Positions 32,115 through 41,010 are shown, counted from the first letter of the stretch. The stretch: DNA of 50,816 nucleotides from Stenomitos frigidus ULC18 (GCF_003003795.1 NZ_PVWK01000127.1:1-50816); one strand, 5' to 3'. Numbers and translations are program-made. Notes: generated by a model not told the origin, from the sequence alone.

Positions 32115-32480
32115 ATGTTCACGCAAAACACCAATAACCGCCTCAGTCCCAGTATTCTGAATGCAGACCAGGACATCTACCAGGGGTTACAGACCATCAC
32201 TGGCTACACCCCTCATCGTCAAGAAGCCTCCCTCCCTCAGATCGAACAAGCCCAGGCTGAAATGCTGAAATCACAGCAGCTCGAAGCCCAACTCAAAGCA
32301 CAATACCGTGCGGCTCTGGATGCTGCCCGTATTGCCGAATGGGCGTTTCACAACACCATTCTGGAAGCCAAAACCGCTGTGATTGCTCAGTTTGGAGCCG
32401 ATAGCAGCGAAGCCCAAACCGTCGGACGCAAGAAAAAGTCTGCTTACAAGCGTCCCGTGCGGCAGAAGAAAGCAGCGTAG
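32115..32480 (+). CDS. Small coiled-coil protein with a basic tail, unknown
   Basis: A 121-residue protein starting MFTQNTNNRLSPSILNADQDIYQGLQTITGYTP. Residues 35-90 are helical and Ala/Gln/Glu-rich (QIEQAQAEMLKSQQLEAQLKAQYRAALDAARIAEWAFHN), likely a coiled coil. The last 18 residues are strongly basic (GRKKKSAYKRPVRQKKAA), which suggests nucleic-acid or membrane-surface contact. I do not recognise the family. It follows the 139-residue membrane protein on the same strand after 418 bp, so it need not be co-transcribed. Confidence 0.6.
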   Translation: MFTQNTNNRLSPSILNADQDIYQGLQTITGYTPHRQEASLPQIEQAQAEMLKSQQLEAQLKAQYRAALDAARIAEWAFHNTILEAKTAVIAQFGADSSEAQTVGRKKKSAYKRPVRQKKAA

Positions 32481-33453
32481 GCAGGGCTTGAGCACCGTTG
32501 ATCCTCTCCAGTCGTCCCCTTGTTGAACCTATCTAAGCTCAGGAAGGCATTTTTTAGGCCTTTCGCCCCTTGCCTTGCCCCGTCCTGAACTCAAGTTTGG
32601 GCTAGGAGCAGAACGTCCGTTGCAACGGACTTTGTACGATTTGCCGGTCATTCATTACAGGGCAGGCTGATGCCACTGGTGCCAGATCTGAGCGATCGCT
32701 TTTCTAGTCTGTCGGAACGGCTTGCCCTACCCTACATTTGCTTTTACTAAACAGGTGCTTTATTGCCGCGATCGCGTCCCTTGTCTGTTGATAGCCTCAA
32801 AGCTCTCTTTTAATTGCTGGCAGAGCAGGCGGGTCTCTGTCAGCTTGTTTTGCAAAGATTGGCTCATCAAACAGTTCCTCACTGTAAAGCTTTCTTAGGC
32901 AAGCCAAAGCACTGTTGTCAAACAAGGCTAACCGTGTAATTTTGTGTTAAACGTCTTTGACAGTTTTAGCGAAAACCGCTAGAACGACTCCCCAGCGACG
33001 CATCGACACAGCTTCCCTGCCCTGTTGCAAATCGAGAAAAGTAACCTGTCGAAAACGTTCTATTGTCGAGTTTTGCCTGGTTTTTCGATCGCTGTTCGTA
33101 GACTGCACTATGGACTGCTAACGACCTTCACGGCTTGTTAATCGCTTTGATGCCTTATACCATTTGCCTGAATTCTAGTTACAGATCCAGCACCCAACAC
33201 TCGTGCTCCACACACGCTCCGCGAACAGCACTGACTAATCTGTAGCGCTATTTCGTAGAACTGGTATCAGTTCCAGTTAGCGATGAAGCACACAGGATCA
33301 ATTCCAGCAACCTTTACTTCACGTCCCCATGCCAAACGCAAAGGGCTAAGTAAACGGCTTGCTGTTACATGAATAGAGTTTGCTGGTTGCCCTATGAAGG
33401 GCGATCGAGGGAGTCTGACAATTAATTTAATCCAGAATCCTTACGCTAAAACA
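32481..33453. other. Long intergenic region before dat
   Basis: Nearly 1 kb without a recognised gene. A weak hairpin (TCAGGA...TCCTGA, 32537-32588) may end the 32115 transcript. A possible 35-codon minus-strand frame (32760-32867, MSQSLQNKLTETRLLCQQLK...) has GAGG about 10 bases upstream of its ATG; I give it low weight. The rest, 32900-33390, should hold the dat promoter, but I see no riboswitch or clear operator. Confidence 0.4.
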
Positions 33454-34815
33454 ATGAAAGAGCCGATCGATTACCTGAAACGTCAACAAGAACGCGAATC
33501 GAATGCACGCAGCTATCCCAGACGCATCCCAATTGCGATTAAGGAAGCAAAAGGCATTTATCTCACCGATACAAATGGTAAAACCTACTTCGACTGTTTG
33601 GCAGCGGCAGGCACGATGGCGCTTGGTCATAACCATCCGGTGGTGCTGGAGGCATTGCAAGCGGCAGTAACCAGCAATTTACCCTGGCAGACCTTAGATA
33701 TCACCACTCCGATCAAAGATGAGTTTGTCGAAGAAATTTGGCAAAGTCTACCCCCAACGTTCGCACAGCGCGCAAAAATTCAATTTTGTGGACCGAGCGG
33801 TTCCGATGCCACAGAAGCCGCCATCAAACTGGTGAAAACAGCGACTGGCAGACGTGGCATGTTGTCGTTTGATGGGGCTTATCATGGCATGACCCACGGC
33901 TCGTTAGGCGTATCGGGCAATTTGTCGCCGAAGCAAGATGTGGCTTCGCTTATGCCAGATGTCCAGTTCTTACCCTATCCCTACCTCTACCGTTGCCCCT
34001 TTGGCTTAGGGGGTGAAAAAGGAAGCTGGGTGGGAAGCCACTATATTGAATCGATCCTGAATGATCCTGAAAGTGGCATTGTAAAGCCAGCTGGCATGAT
34101 TCTGGAGCTGGTACAAGGCGAAGGGGGTGTCATTCCTGCACCTGATGAGTGGGTCAGGGAAATCAGACGGATGACTCAAGAGCACATGATTCCGCTGATT
34201 GTGGATGAAATTCAGACCGGGTGGGGGCGCACAGGGAAACTCTTTGCGTTTGAGCACAGTGGCATCATTCCCGATGTTTTGTTGCTTTCTAAAGCGATCG
34301 GTGGCGGTTTACCGTTGTCGGTCATTGTCTACCACGACTCTTTGGATGTGTGGCAAGCAGGGGCACACGCAGGCACGTTTCGCGGTAATCAATTAGCGAT
34401 GGCAACGGGGCTGGCAACCATTCGCTATATCCGATCGCAAAAGCTGTCAGAACATGCCGCAGCGATGGGCGATCGCCTCCTGACTCATTTACAAACGATT
34501 CAAACTGACCATGCTTGCATCGGTGATGTGCGCGGACGTGGGTTAATGCTAGGTGTGGAAATTGTTAACCCTGACCAACCCTGCAACGGTCGTGGTGTGC
34601 ATCCCAACGATCCGCAAATGGCACGCCAGATTCAGCAGGCCTGTCTCGATCGAGGCTTGATTTTGGAGCTGGGGGGTCGCCATAGCAGCGTGATCCGGTT
34701 CCTGTCGCCCCTCATTGTGACACCTGAACAAATTGACAGTATTGCTGAAATTTTTCATGCCGCTGTCAAGGTAGGAGCGGGTTTCGGACATCGCTCAGCG
34801 GCGCAACAGGGGTAA
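33454..34815 (+). CDS. dat: L-2,4-diaminobutyrate:2-oxoglutarate aminotransferase
   Basis: A 453-residue class III PLP aminotransferase that makes L-2,4-diaminobutyrate from aspartate semialdehyde with glutamate. ESNARSYPRRIPIAIKEAKGIYLTD and FDCLAAAGTMALGHNHPVV are characteristic of the Dat/EctB group. The PLP lysine is Lys280 in LLLSKAIGGGLPLSV, with DEIQTGWGRTGKLFAFEHSG just before it. It is followed after 58 bp by the matching decarboxylase. The ATG at 33454 is preferred; a frame open from 33394 would add 20 residues. Related EctB proteins serve ectoine synthesis, but the ddc neighbour points to 1,3-diaminopropane. Confidence 0.9.
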   Translation: MKEPIDYLKRQQERESNARSYPRRIPIAIKEAKGIYLTDTNGKTYFDCLAAAGTMALGHNHPVVLEALQAAVTSNLPWQTLDITTPIKDEFVEEIWQSLPPTFAQRAKIQFCGPSGSDATEAAIKLVKTATGRRGMLSFDGAYHGMTHGSLGVSGNLSPKQDVASLMPDVQFLPYPYLYRCPFGLGGEKGSWVGSHYIESILNDPESGIVKPAGMILELVQGEGGVIPAPDEWVREIRRMTQEHMIPLIVDEIQTGWGRTGKLFAFEHSGIIPDVLLLSKAIGGGLPLSVIVYHDSLDVWQAGAHAGTFRGNQLAMATGLATIRYIRSQKLSEHAAAMGDRLLTHLQTIQTDHACIGDVRGRGLMLGVEIVNPDQPCNGRGVHPNDPQMARQIQQACLDRGLILELGGRHSSVIRFLSPLIVTPEQIDSIAEIFHAAVKVGAGFGHRSAAQQG

Positions 34816-34873
34816 CTGGCTTAACGCCCCTACCAGGGATTTGTCTGTCAACCAGCCTTATTACTACTTCACT

Positions 34874-36397
34874 ATGACCTTTGACGATCGCCGTTTTGAC
34901 CACTTCTTCCTGAATCCATCTGCCGATAGCATCAGTAGCTACAAAGCGGCGATCGCAGACGCAACCGAGATCCTGATTCAACACTTTGCCTTAGCCAATC
35001 AAGCCTACAGTGGCCTGCTGCCCCAGCAATGCAAGTTTCCTGAACCTGGGTTTGACTTGTGTCCTGAAGAAGGCACCCCCTTGTCAGATGTCTTGCAGCA
35101 GGTGGGAGCAATGGTGATTCAACATTCTGCCAACGTGTCTCATCCGACCTGCATTGCCCATTTGCACTGTCCGACGTTGGTGCCGTCCCTGGCGGCAGAA
35201 TTGCTGATTAGTGCCACCAATCAGTCCATGGACTCCTGGGATCAGAGCCCTGCCGCTACGTTTTTGGAACAGCGCGTCATCGAAAGCTTGTGTCAACTCT
35301 TTGGCTTTGACCATCAAGCGGATGGTGTGTTTACCAGTGGCGGCACCCAATCAAACTTTATGGGCATGCTGCTAGCCCGCGATCGCTATGCCCAGAAGCA
35401 CTTCCGGTGGTCGATTCAGGAGCAGGGGCTGCCGCCTCAAGCCTCCCAGTTTCGGATCTTGTGTTCTGATGTCGCCCACTTCACCATTCGCCAAGCCGCC
35501 GCACTATTAGGCTTAGGACAGCAGGCAGTCGTTCCAGTGGCAACGGATGCTGACTACCGCCTATCGCCGCACCATCTAGAGCAGCAGATCATTGCACTTA
35601 AGCAAGAAGGGTTGCTGCCGATCGCCATTGTGGCTACGGCTGGCACCACTGACTTTGGCAGCATTGATCCGCTCACTGATGTCGCTCAACTGGCTAAGGC
35701 GTATGACCTCTGGTTGCATGTTGATGCCGCTTACGGTGGGGCCTTAATTATGAGTGACACCTATCGTCACTTATTGCACGGCATTGCTGCGGCTGACTCT
35801 CTGACGATCGACTTCCACAAGCTTTTTTATCAACCCATTAGCTGTGGAGCGTTTCTCATCAAAGAACGAACCCACTTTGATCTGCTGAAATTACATGCCG
35901 ATTACCTCAATCCTGAAACGAACGAGGACTTAGGTATTCTAGATTTAGTCGTCAAATCGGTGCAAACAACCCGTAGATTTGATGCACTCAAACTCTTTAT
36001 TTCCATGCAATGTCTCGGACGCAAAACCTTTGCAGACATGATTGAAACAACCATCAATACTGCACGAGAAACAGCGTCTTTGCTAAAGGCTGATGATGTC
36101 TTTGAGCTTGCCAACATTCCGACCATAAACGCCGTTGTCTTTCGCTACATTCCTCAAACGCAGCATTCCAGCCTTGCGCTGGTTTCCTTCTCCAATCAGA
36201 TCAATCAATCGATTCGTTTAGCGTTAATGCAAAAAGGACAAGCAATTATTGCTCAAACTCAAATCGGCGCTTTCATTTATCTGAAATTTACGTTGCTAAA
36301 CCCTCGTACCACGGTTGTTCATACAAAAAGCTTGCTAGAAGACATTAGAACCATAGGGCAGGATTTAGAGGCAACATTACTGCTCTCTGCTGGTTGA
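34874..36397 (+). CDS. ddc: L-2,4-diaminobutyrate decarboxylase
   Basis: A 507-residue group II PLP decarboxylase that turns diaminobutyrate into 1,3-diaminopropane, a precursor of norspermidine and of some siderophores. FTSGGTQSNFMGMLLARDR, ATAGTTDFGSIDPL, LHVDAAYGGAL and the PLP lysine Lys316 in SLTIDFHKLFYQPISCGAFLI are all present. Gene order dat-ddc identifies the substrate better than the family alone, which also includes glutamate and aromatic decarboxylases. The ATG at 34874 is preferred to a TTG at 34841. Neither carboxynorspermidine genes nor siderophore synthetases are in the window. Confidence 0.9.
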   Translation: MTFDDRRFDHFFLNPSADSISSYKAAIADATEILIQHFALANQAYSGLLPQQCKFPEPGFDLCPEEGTPLSDVLQQVGAMVIQHSANVSHPTCIAHLHCPTLVPSLAAELLISATNQSMDSWDQSPAATFLEQRVIESLCQLFGFDHQADGVFTSGGTQSNFMGMLLARDRYAQKHFRWSIQEQGLPPQASQFRILCSDVAHFTIRQAAALLGLGQQAVVPVATDADYRLSPHHLEQQIIALKQEGLLPIAIVATAGTTDFGSIDPLTDVAQLAKAYDLWLHVDAAYGGALIMSDTYRHLLHGIAAADSLTIDFHKLFYQPISCGAFLIKERTHFDLLKLHADYLNPETNEDLGILDLVVKSVQTTRRFDALKLFISMQCLGRKTFADMIETTINTARETASLLKADDVFELANIPTINAVVFRYIPQTQHSSLALVSFSNQINQSIRLALMQKGQAIIAQTQIGAFIYLKFTLLNPRTTVVHTKSLLEDIRTIGQDLEATLLLSAG

Positions 36398-36409
36398 CTG
36401 ACAAAGCTT

Positions 36410-36505
36410 ACAGCCATTCCCTGCCCCGCCCTGCACTAGAAGTGCAGGCTAACGGAACGGAGTCCTCTTCAGAGGACTGCAAACCCGTTGAAGTCAGACT
36501 CACAA
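36410..36505. repeat. Paired small hairpins downstream of ddc
   Basis: CCTGCACTAGAAGTGCAGG (36432-36450) and GTCCTCTTCAGAGGAC (36462-36477) are adjacent hairpins; the second is followed by AACCCGTTGAAGTCAGACT. The composition suggests a dispersed cyanobacterial element that may double as a terminator for dat-ddc. Confidence 0.5.
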
Positions 36506-36639
36506 ATGATTCAGGCTTTTTGCACCAGCGCCCCATACTTAGTTTGAATTAGTACTGTTTGTGTTGTAGGCTAGGGCTATGTGTACTCTCAAGTCTCAGC
36601 AGTGAGTCGATTGGGAAGCGTAGTTTTAGGGACGATACT

Positions 36640-37143
36640 GTGACGCAAGCAGAGATTCAGCCAACCGTTCAGCACAATACAGAATCGCAATCAGCAACAC
36701 GAAAAGCCGCTAAAGAACCGTTTCTTCCGGTCATGCGAGAACTGGCGCGGACGTTTCAAGCTTTCAATGCGTACGATGATGAGCACATCCGGCAATTGGG
36801 TCTGACGGCACCACAGTTTGATGTCATTTGTACCCTGGGCAATACGCCTGGAATGACGATGGGGCAACTGGCTGAAAAAACGCTGGTCACGAAAGGTACG
36901 TTAACGGGCATCATCGATCGCCTGGAGCGCAAAGGACTGGTGCGCCGCGAAGTACCACCAGCGAACCGTCGCTGCTTCATGATTGTACTGACGACCGAGG
37001 GCGATCGCGTCTTTGAAGAGGTGTTTCCAGCTCACATTGCCTATCTCAAGCAACGTTTTAGCAAACTCAACGAACAGGAACTAGAAGAGATTCGGCTGTC
37101 GCTGCGAAAACTACGCCAGTTGTTTCAGCCGATCCAGAATTAA
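36640..37143 (+). CDS. MarR-family transcriptional regulator
   Basis: A 167-residue winged-helix repressor. The core runs from LARTFQAFNAYDDEHIRQLGLTAPQFDVICTLG through GMTMGQLAEKTLVTKGTLTGIIDRLERKGLVRREVPPANRRCFMIVLT, the recognition helix and wing. Helices at both ends form the dimer. It starts with GTG at 36640, with AGGGA upstream; an earlier TTG at 36559 would add an unlikely Cys-rich stretch. It is 242 bp after ddc in the same direction and could regulate dat-ddc, but no operator is evident. Ligand unknown. Confidence 0.88.
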   Translation: MTQAEIQPTVQHNTESQSATRKAAKEPFLPVMRELARTFQAFNAYDDEHIRQLGLTAPQFDVICTLGNTPGMTMGQLAEKTLVTKGTLTGIIDRLERKGLVRREVPPANRRCFMIVLTTEGDRVFEEVFPAHIAYLKQRFSKLNEQELEEIRLSLRKLRQLFQPIQN

Positions 37144-37169
37144 GGAAATTTCTAGCAAACAAAAGACCC

Positions 37170-37255
37170 GTACGGGCAGGTTTGAGCACAAGGCTAATGG
37201 CTAGAGGGCAAGATTCTGGCAAAACCTGCCCGTACCCAACGGCAATTTTTTGCTG
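37170..37255 (+). repeat. Dispersed hairpin element, copy 2
   Basis: Begins with GTACGGGCAGGTTT (37170-37183), whose exact complement AAACCTGCCCGTAC is at 37222-37235, then CCAACGGCAATTTTTTGC. The region 37174-37253 matches 22294-22370. It lies 26 bases after the MarR gene's stop and its T-run could make it a terminator. Confidence 0.75.
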
Positions 37256-37410
37256 GGAAAGCGCCTGAGTTAACTGGGTCAACCATGTTGGTTTAAGAAA
37301 GCTTGGGACGGGAATAGGAGAACTTGGGCAGTGACCGAGCGATCGCTTCCATAATCGGCTCGACATACTACACTTGTATTACGAACTATCGCCGATGAAG
37401 GAGTCCCGTC

Positions 37411-37743
37411 ATGCATACACTCACCCGCACCGCTACAACCGACATGGAAGTGACCAGCATTCGCCTGGAGCGGGAGTTGAAAGAAAAGCTCAAAGAACTC
37501 TCCGGTAACCAAGGCTATCAGGCGCTCATTCGTGACGTGCTGTGGCAATACGTCCAGCAAAAGTCAGGCACCTATACTCCTCAAATTTCGCTTCCTGAAA
37601 TCCGCGCGACGGTTGCTGCTACAGCACAGCAAGAAGAACGCTGTATGCTCACAGGTCAGCTCATCCAGCCAAATGAACCAATGCTCTTGGGGCTAACGAT
37701 CACGGGGGGCATGGTTCCCCTTAGCACCAGCAGTTTGGCATAG
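37411..37743 (+). CDS. Ribbon-helix-helix-like DNA-binding protein
   Basis: A 110-residue protein. Residues 12-50 (MEVTSIRLERELKEKLKELSGNQGYQALIRDVLWQYV) are a ribbon-helix-helix of CopG/Arc type: one short strand and two helices. The C-terminal 60 residues include QEERCMLTGQLIQPNEPMLLGLTITGGMVPLS, which reads like a small zinc-ribbon-free beta unit found in cyanobacterial RHH proteins. GAAGGAG precedes the ATG by 7 bases. Only 2 bases separate it from the methyltransferase gene, so they form an operon. Confidence 0.75.
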   Translation: MHTLTRTATTDMEVTSIRLERELKEKLKELSGNQGYQALIRDVLWQYVQQKSGTYTPQISLPEIRATVAATAQQEERCMLTGQLIQPNEPMLLGLTITGGMVPLSTSSLA

Positions 37744-37745
37744 GA

Positions 37746-38489
37746 ATGGCATTCACCATGAGAACCGATCAAATTTGGCAAAACCGCACGGTTGCAGAGA
37801 ATTTTTTGACCGGCGTGCGAGGCGCCATTCCTTTTGCTACGGAACAAATTAACATTGCCCTACGTGTGCTCGATCAGCTGTCGATGCCCATTCAACGTGT
37901 CGCCGATTTGGGCTGCGGTGATGGCGCGATCGCCCACGCAATCCTCACTCACTATCCAGAAGCGCATGTGACCGCGATCGACTTTTCGGAACCGATGCTG
38001 GAACAGGCAAGACAGCGTCTACAGCCGTTTGGGTCGCGGGTGTCCATTCTGCAGGCAGACCTCTATACATCCGACTGGCAGACCGCTTTAGGTTCACCGA
38101 CTTCCAATGCCTTCGATGCTGTGCTGTCGGGCTACTGTATTCACCATTTACCGGACGATCGCAAGCAAGCCCTGTACCGGGAAATCTTTCACTTGCTGCG
38201 ATCGGGCGGCGGCTTTCTCAATATCGAGCATGTAGCATCGGCAACGCCCTGGATCGAAGCGTTGTTTAACGAAACCTTAGTAGATGCAATTTACCAATGG
38301 CATCAGACGCAAGGTAAAGTTTTGTCACGAGAGGCGGTCGGCAAACAGTTTGTTTACCGAGAGGACAAAAAGGCGAATATCCTTGCGCCCGTTGAGCTTC
38401 AGTGCGAATGGCTGCGCGCGATCGGGTTTCAGCAGGTAGACTGTTTTTTCAAATTTTTTGAACTTTCAGTCTTTGGGGGCATCCGTTGA
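37746..38489 (+). CDS. Class I SAM-dependent methyltransferase
   Basis: A 247-residue Rossmann-fold enzyme. Motif I is VADLGCGDGAIAHAIL (about 51-66), followed by VTAIDFSEPMLEQARQRL (motif II acid), then FDAVLSGYCIHHLPDDRKQALYREIFHLLRSGGGFLNIEHV (motifs for strands 4-5). The C-terminal half carries the substrate cap. The group resembles methyltransferases of small molecules such as quinones or lipids; no specific substrate can be named. It sits behind the RHH gene with a two-base gap, suggesting that the regulator controls the enzyme. Confidence 0.88.
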   Translation: MAFTMRTDQIWQNRTVAENFLTGVRGAIPFATEQINIALRVLDQLSMPIQRVADLGCGDGAIAHAILTHYPEAHVTAIDFSEPMLEQARQRLQPFGSRVSILQADLYTSDWQTALGSPTSNAFDAVLSGYCIHHLPDDRKQALYREIFHLLRSGGGFLNIEHVASATPWIEALFNETLVDAIYQWHQTQGKVLSREAVGKQFVYREDKKANILAPVELQCEWLRAIGFQQVDCFFKFFELSVFGGIR

Positions 38490-38545
38490 CCGGAAAGCAA
38501 TAACTGCGATTGTAGATAATCATAGCAATCTCTCTTGCTAAGGAA

Positions 38546-38582
38546 TAGACGGTAGTAAAATTTTTTCTAGGACTACCGTCTA
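38546..38582. terminator. Hairpin TAGACGGTAGT/ACTACCGTCTA
   Basis: Perfect 11-bp arms (38546-38556 and 38572-38582) around a 15-base loop containing AATTTTTTCT. It lies 57 bases after the methyltransferase stop and 36 bases before the next ATG; a terminator is likely, but an operator for the 38618 gene is possible. Confidence 0.6.
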
Positions 38583-38617
38583 CGCTCTACGCTCATTTAC
38601 AACTCAAGGTTAATGCT

Positions 38618-40249
38618 ATGCCCTCAGATCAGAAGCCTGCTTCAGAGCATCCTGCTGCTAGTGTTCCTACCAACGTTTCTGCAACCCCCTCAACAGTTCC
38701 CGCGAAGCCGCCTGTCCCAACTTCATCTAGCCCTGGTGTCTCTACTCAACCTCTCAGCAGTACAGCAGCAGCTCAAGCGATGCCGCTACGTGAACCAAAG
38801 GCGATCGACATTAGCCGTTTTAACGCTCTAGTCGGTGATTGGCAGGGTCAGCCTGTCACTGATCTGAAGCGACTGTTCACCAAGCAAGTCATTCTCGACG
38901 ACACCACAACGTTAGAGGTTGAAACGATCACTGTGCCCGGTTACATTGGCATTACCGATGCCGTCAGCGTCACCGATCCAGCAGGCAACACGGTTTCAGG
39001 TCATGCAGATATTGCTAAATTTTTAGCCAGAGACGGCTTGTTGATTTGTACCTATCAGTGGCACAAAGAACGCTATGGGGTGCCGATCGACACGCGTAAG
39101 CCCCTGGAGCCAGAATTATTCCAAGAAGCATTTATTAAAAATGAAGGGCACCATGCGGGTGCGATCGTCCCTGCTCAGCGAGTAGACCAGACAGGAAAGC
39201 TGATCGACTCGTTCGGCACATTCAACGAGCCCAATGACTACCACCGTGGTATGTACGGTAAAGACGGCTTCGTTGCTGTGGCTCAGCGTCTCGTTTTTCC
39301 AACCTTTGTCACGCCAGAACAGGCACGGGGTTATACCAACTCCATCATTAACTGGATGGCAGTCCTCAACCCCTTTGCACAGTTTCCTAAAGACTACAAC
39401 GGCGGCGATCCGACTCATGTCTCCGATCGCGTCGCGCTCAAAGAATTTCTCAAAAATGGACTACTTGCCTGTATTGGCGATCCTCGCGCTTTGACCTTCT
39501 TTAATGATCCGGCTAACAAGACCTATTGTGCCGAGTTCATGTTCATCAGCCTGAACACTCCCCTCTATCCCTTTAACCTGAAGACCATCACCAGCCTGCT
39601 GGATGGTGATAGCTTCAAAGCGAAGCAAGTGATGGGGCTGAAGCAGATGCAAAACAGTCAGCAGGCAAACCTACTCAGCCAAAAAACGAGCAACCCAGAA
39701 TTCAAGGGCTTTCATATCTCCATGCCACCGGTGCCAGAAGATCTGCCGCCGCTGGATGTACTGATGGCTCAAAATCGCCAAACGATCGCGCCTAACAGCC
39801 TCCCCTTACCACCCTTCAAAATTTCGCAGGTGATTCGCCGCGCGTTCCGTACCCTTCTGCCGCGTGAAAAGTATGGTGATCACAAACTGGTGGATGCGCA
39901 GGCAAGGCTGTTCAAATTTATGAAACCAGCACTCCTCCAGCAATTGGGACTGGAAAGCCTGCCCGCCAGCGATCCAAAAGTGGTGAGCGTTGGTCAGTTT
40001 GTAGACCAGGTCAGTGATCAGCTTGACGAGTCCTACAATTCGTATGCAGAGTTCGACACGATGGTCGATGGCATTATGCAGAAGGCAGATGAAATGCTCA
40101 TTGGGGCAGGCGATCGCGAATACTTCGTCCCTCCCCGTATTTACGTTGACCTCGGACAAAATGATGGTGACGACAACCTCCCTCAAGGATGGGGCTTCAA
40201 GCTAGAAACGGTCGGTGCACTGGTTGCCCGTAGCATCATCAGAGGCTAA
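38618..40249 (+). CDS. Unknown 543-residue protein
   Basis: I do not recognise the family. Residues 1-60 are a disordered Pro/Ser/Thr/Ala tail without a signal peptide. The ordered part starts at IDISRFNALVGDWQGQPVTDLKRLFTKQVILDD. LLICTYQWHKERYGVPIDTRKPLEPELFQEAFIKNEGHHAGAIVPAQRVDQ, NEPNDYHRGMYGKDGFVAVAQRLVF and NPANKTYCAEFMFISLNTPL-like blocks look conserved, and the last resembles the Y-C-(A/S)-E-(F/L) cysteine motif of papain-like amidases, though I cannot confirm a catalytic His. There are no membrane segments. A strong terminator follows at 40296. It stands alone between two hairpins. Confidence 0.75.
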   Translation: MPSDQKPASEHPAASVPTNVSATPSTVPAKPPVPTSSSPGVSTQPLSSTAAAQAMPLREPKAIDISRFNALVGDWQGQPVTDLKRLFTKQVILDDTTTLEVETITVPGYIGITDAVSVTDPAGNTVSGHADIAKFLARDGLLICTYQWHKERYGVPIDTRKPLEPELFQEAFIKNEGHHAGAIVPAQRVDQTGKLIDSFGTFNEPNDYHRGMYGKDGFVAVAQRLVFPTFVTPEQARGYTNSIINWMAVLNPFAQFPKDYNGGDPTHVSDRVALKEFLKNGLLACIGDPRALTFFNDPANKTYCAEFMFISLNTPLYPFNLKTITSLLDGDSFKAKQVMGLKQMQNSQQANLLSQKTSNPEFKGFHISMPPVPEDLPPLDVLMAQNRQTIAPNSLPLPPFKISQVIRRAFRTLLPREKYGDHKLVDAQARLFKFMKPALLQQLGLESLPASDPKVVSVGQFVDQVSDQLDESYNSYAEFDTMVDGIMQKADEMLIGAGDREYFVPPRIYVDLGQNDGDDNLPQGWGFKLETVGALVARSIIRG

Positions 40250-40590
40250 TTTGTAGACACCGTTGGGTGACCGAAGAAAGTAACAGAAGATCAGTAAAAA
40301 AGGGACAAGGGAGTTTCTCTTCCTTGTCCCTTTTTTGTCTTTTCAGCAGCACTTCCATGTAGCGAAAACTGGCAGGCTAGTGGCAGAAATCAGGTTGCTT
40401 CACAAGCTCTGTCATCATCCATATTGCGTCCAAAAAACCGGTTTCTTGCGATCGTTCGGAAAACCACACCTCGTCCTGCCAAAGCCCTCAGGTGTAATCG
40501 CTTCAAGAGGCGGTTTCCCCTCGCGATCCCTGCCCCCAAAGAGCCTATTGTTTCACTACGATCGTAGAAGACGACAGCTAGAGATTTCCA
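40250..40590. other. Gap after the 38618 gene
   Basis: Holds the terminator at 40296-40336 and a dispersed AAACCGGTTTCTT-type repeat near 40434-40448. The rest shows no open frame with gene-like content; it should include the promoter for the 40591 gene. Confidence 0.45.
40296..40336 (+). terminator. Strong rho-independent terminator
   Basis: AAAAAAGGGACAAGG (40296-40310) and CCTTGTCCCTTTTTT (40322-40336) are perfectly complementary around an 11-base loop, with a T-run on the plus strand and an A-run that would serve the minus strand. Confidence 0.92.
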
Positions 40591-40941
40591 ATGCAAATTG
40601 GTCGCTTCTTTTCATTCCAAAAAGGTCGAGTAGGACAGTACCTATCGCCCAGAGTGTTGGTCGTGCGATCGCCCTTTCAAGTCTCCCCCACCATTTGCTA
40701 TTTCGGCTTTGATCACCTTAAGCAAGCGCAGACGTTTGCCCAAAGCTTAGCCAAAATTGGCGCCACCTTTCAAATGCGTCGTAGCCAAGTGATGCCACAA
40801 AGCTATGAAATTCAGTTGCGCGGTCATAGAGACCTTGCTCGCACCCTCGCGTATTGGGAACGACGCGGCGCACGACGAACGGCCGAAGGCACTTTAACGC
40901 CCTCCAGTATTGGTGTTTCCAAAGCTGCGATCGCAGCCTGA
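40591..40941 (+). CDS. Hypothetical protein
   Basis: A 116-residue basic protein, MQIGRFFSFQKGRVGQYLSPRVLVVRSPFQVSPTICYFGFDHLKQAQTFAQSLAKIGATFQMRRSQVM. The middle resembles a small alpha/beta unit (FGFDHLKQAQTFAQSLAKIGATFQMRRS) followed by YEIQLRGHRDLARTLAYWERRG. No known family is recognised and there is no membrane segment or signal. The ATG follows an ordinary leader. It is 69 bp ahead of the next gene, but the palindrome at 40973 lies between them. Confidence 0.6.
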   Translation: MQIGRFFSFQKGRVGQYLSPRVLVVRSPFQVSPTICYFGFDHLKQAQTFAQSLAKIGATFQMRRSQVMPQSYEIQLRGHRDLARTLAYWERRGARRTAEGTLTPSSIGVSKAAIAA

Positions 40942-40972
40942 CACCACACTTGTTACCGACTGCTAGATCCAC

Positions 40973-40998
40973 TAAAATAGTATACATGTACTATTTTA
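40973..40998. promoter_or_regulatory. Palindromic operator resembling a cyanobacterial LexA box
   Basis: TAAAATAGTA (40973-40982) and its exact complement TACTATTTTA (40989-40998) are separated by TACATG. The centre AGTATACATGTACT fits the published cyanobacterial LexA-box pattern RGTACNNNDGTWCB at all but one position (T for C at position 5). It ends 13 bases before the ATG of the 41011 gene, where a bound repressor would block transcription. Confidence 0.6.
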
Positions 40999-41010
40999 AG
41001 TTCTTGTCTC

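Noticed and set aside
32096..32116. tRNA T-arm-like GGTTCGATTCC on the minus strand
   Set aside because: The flanking bases do not form the 5-bp stem and no acceptor or anticodon arms can be folded.
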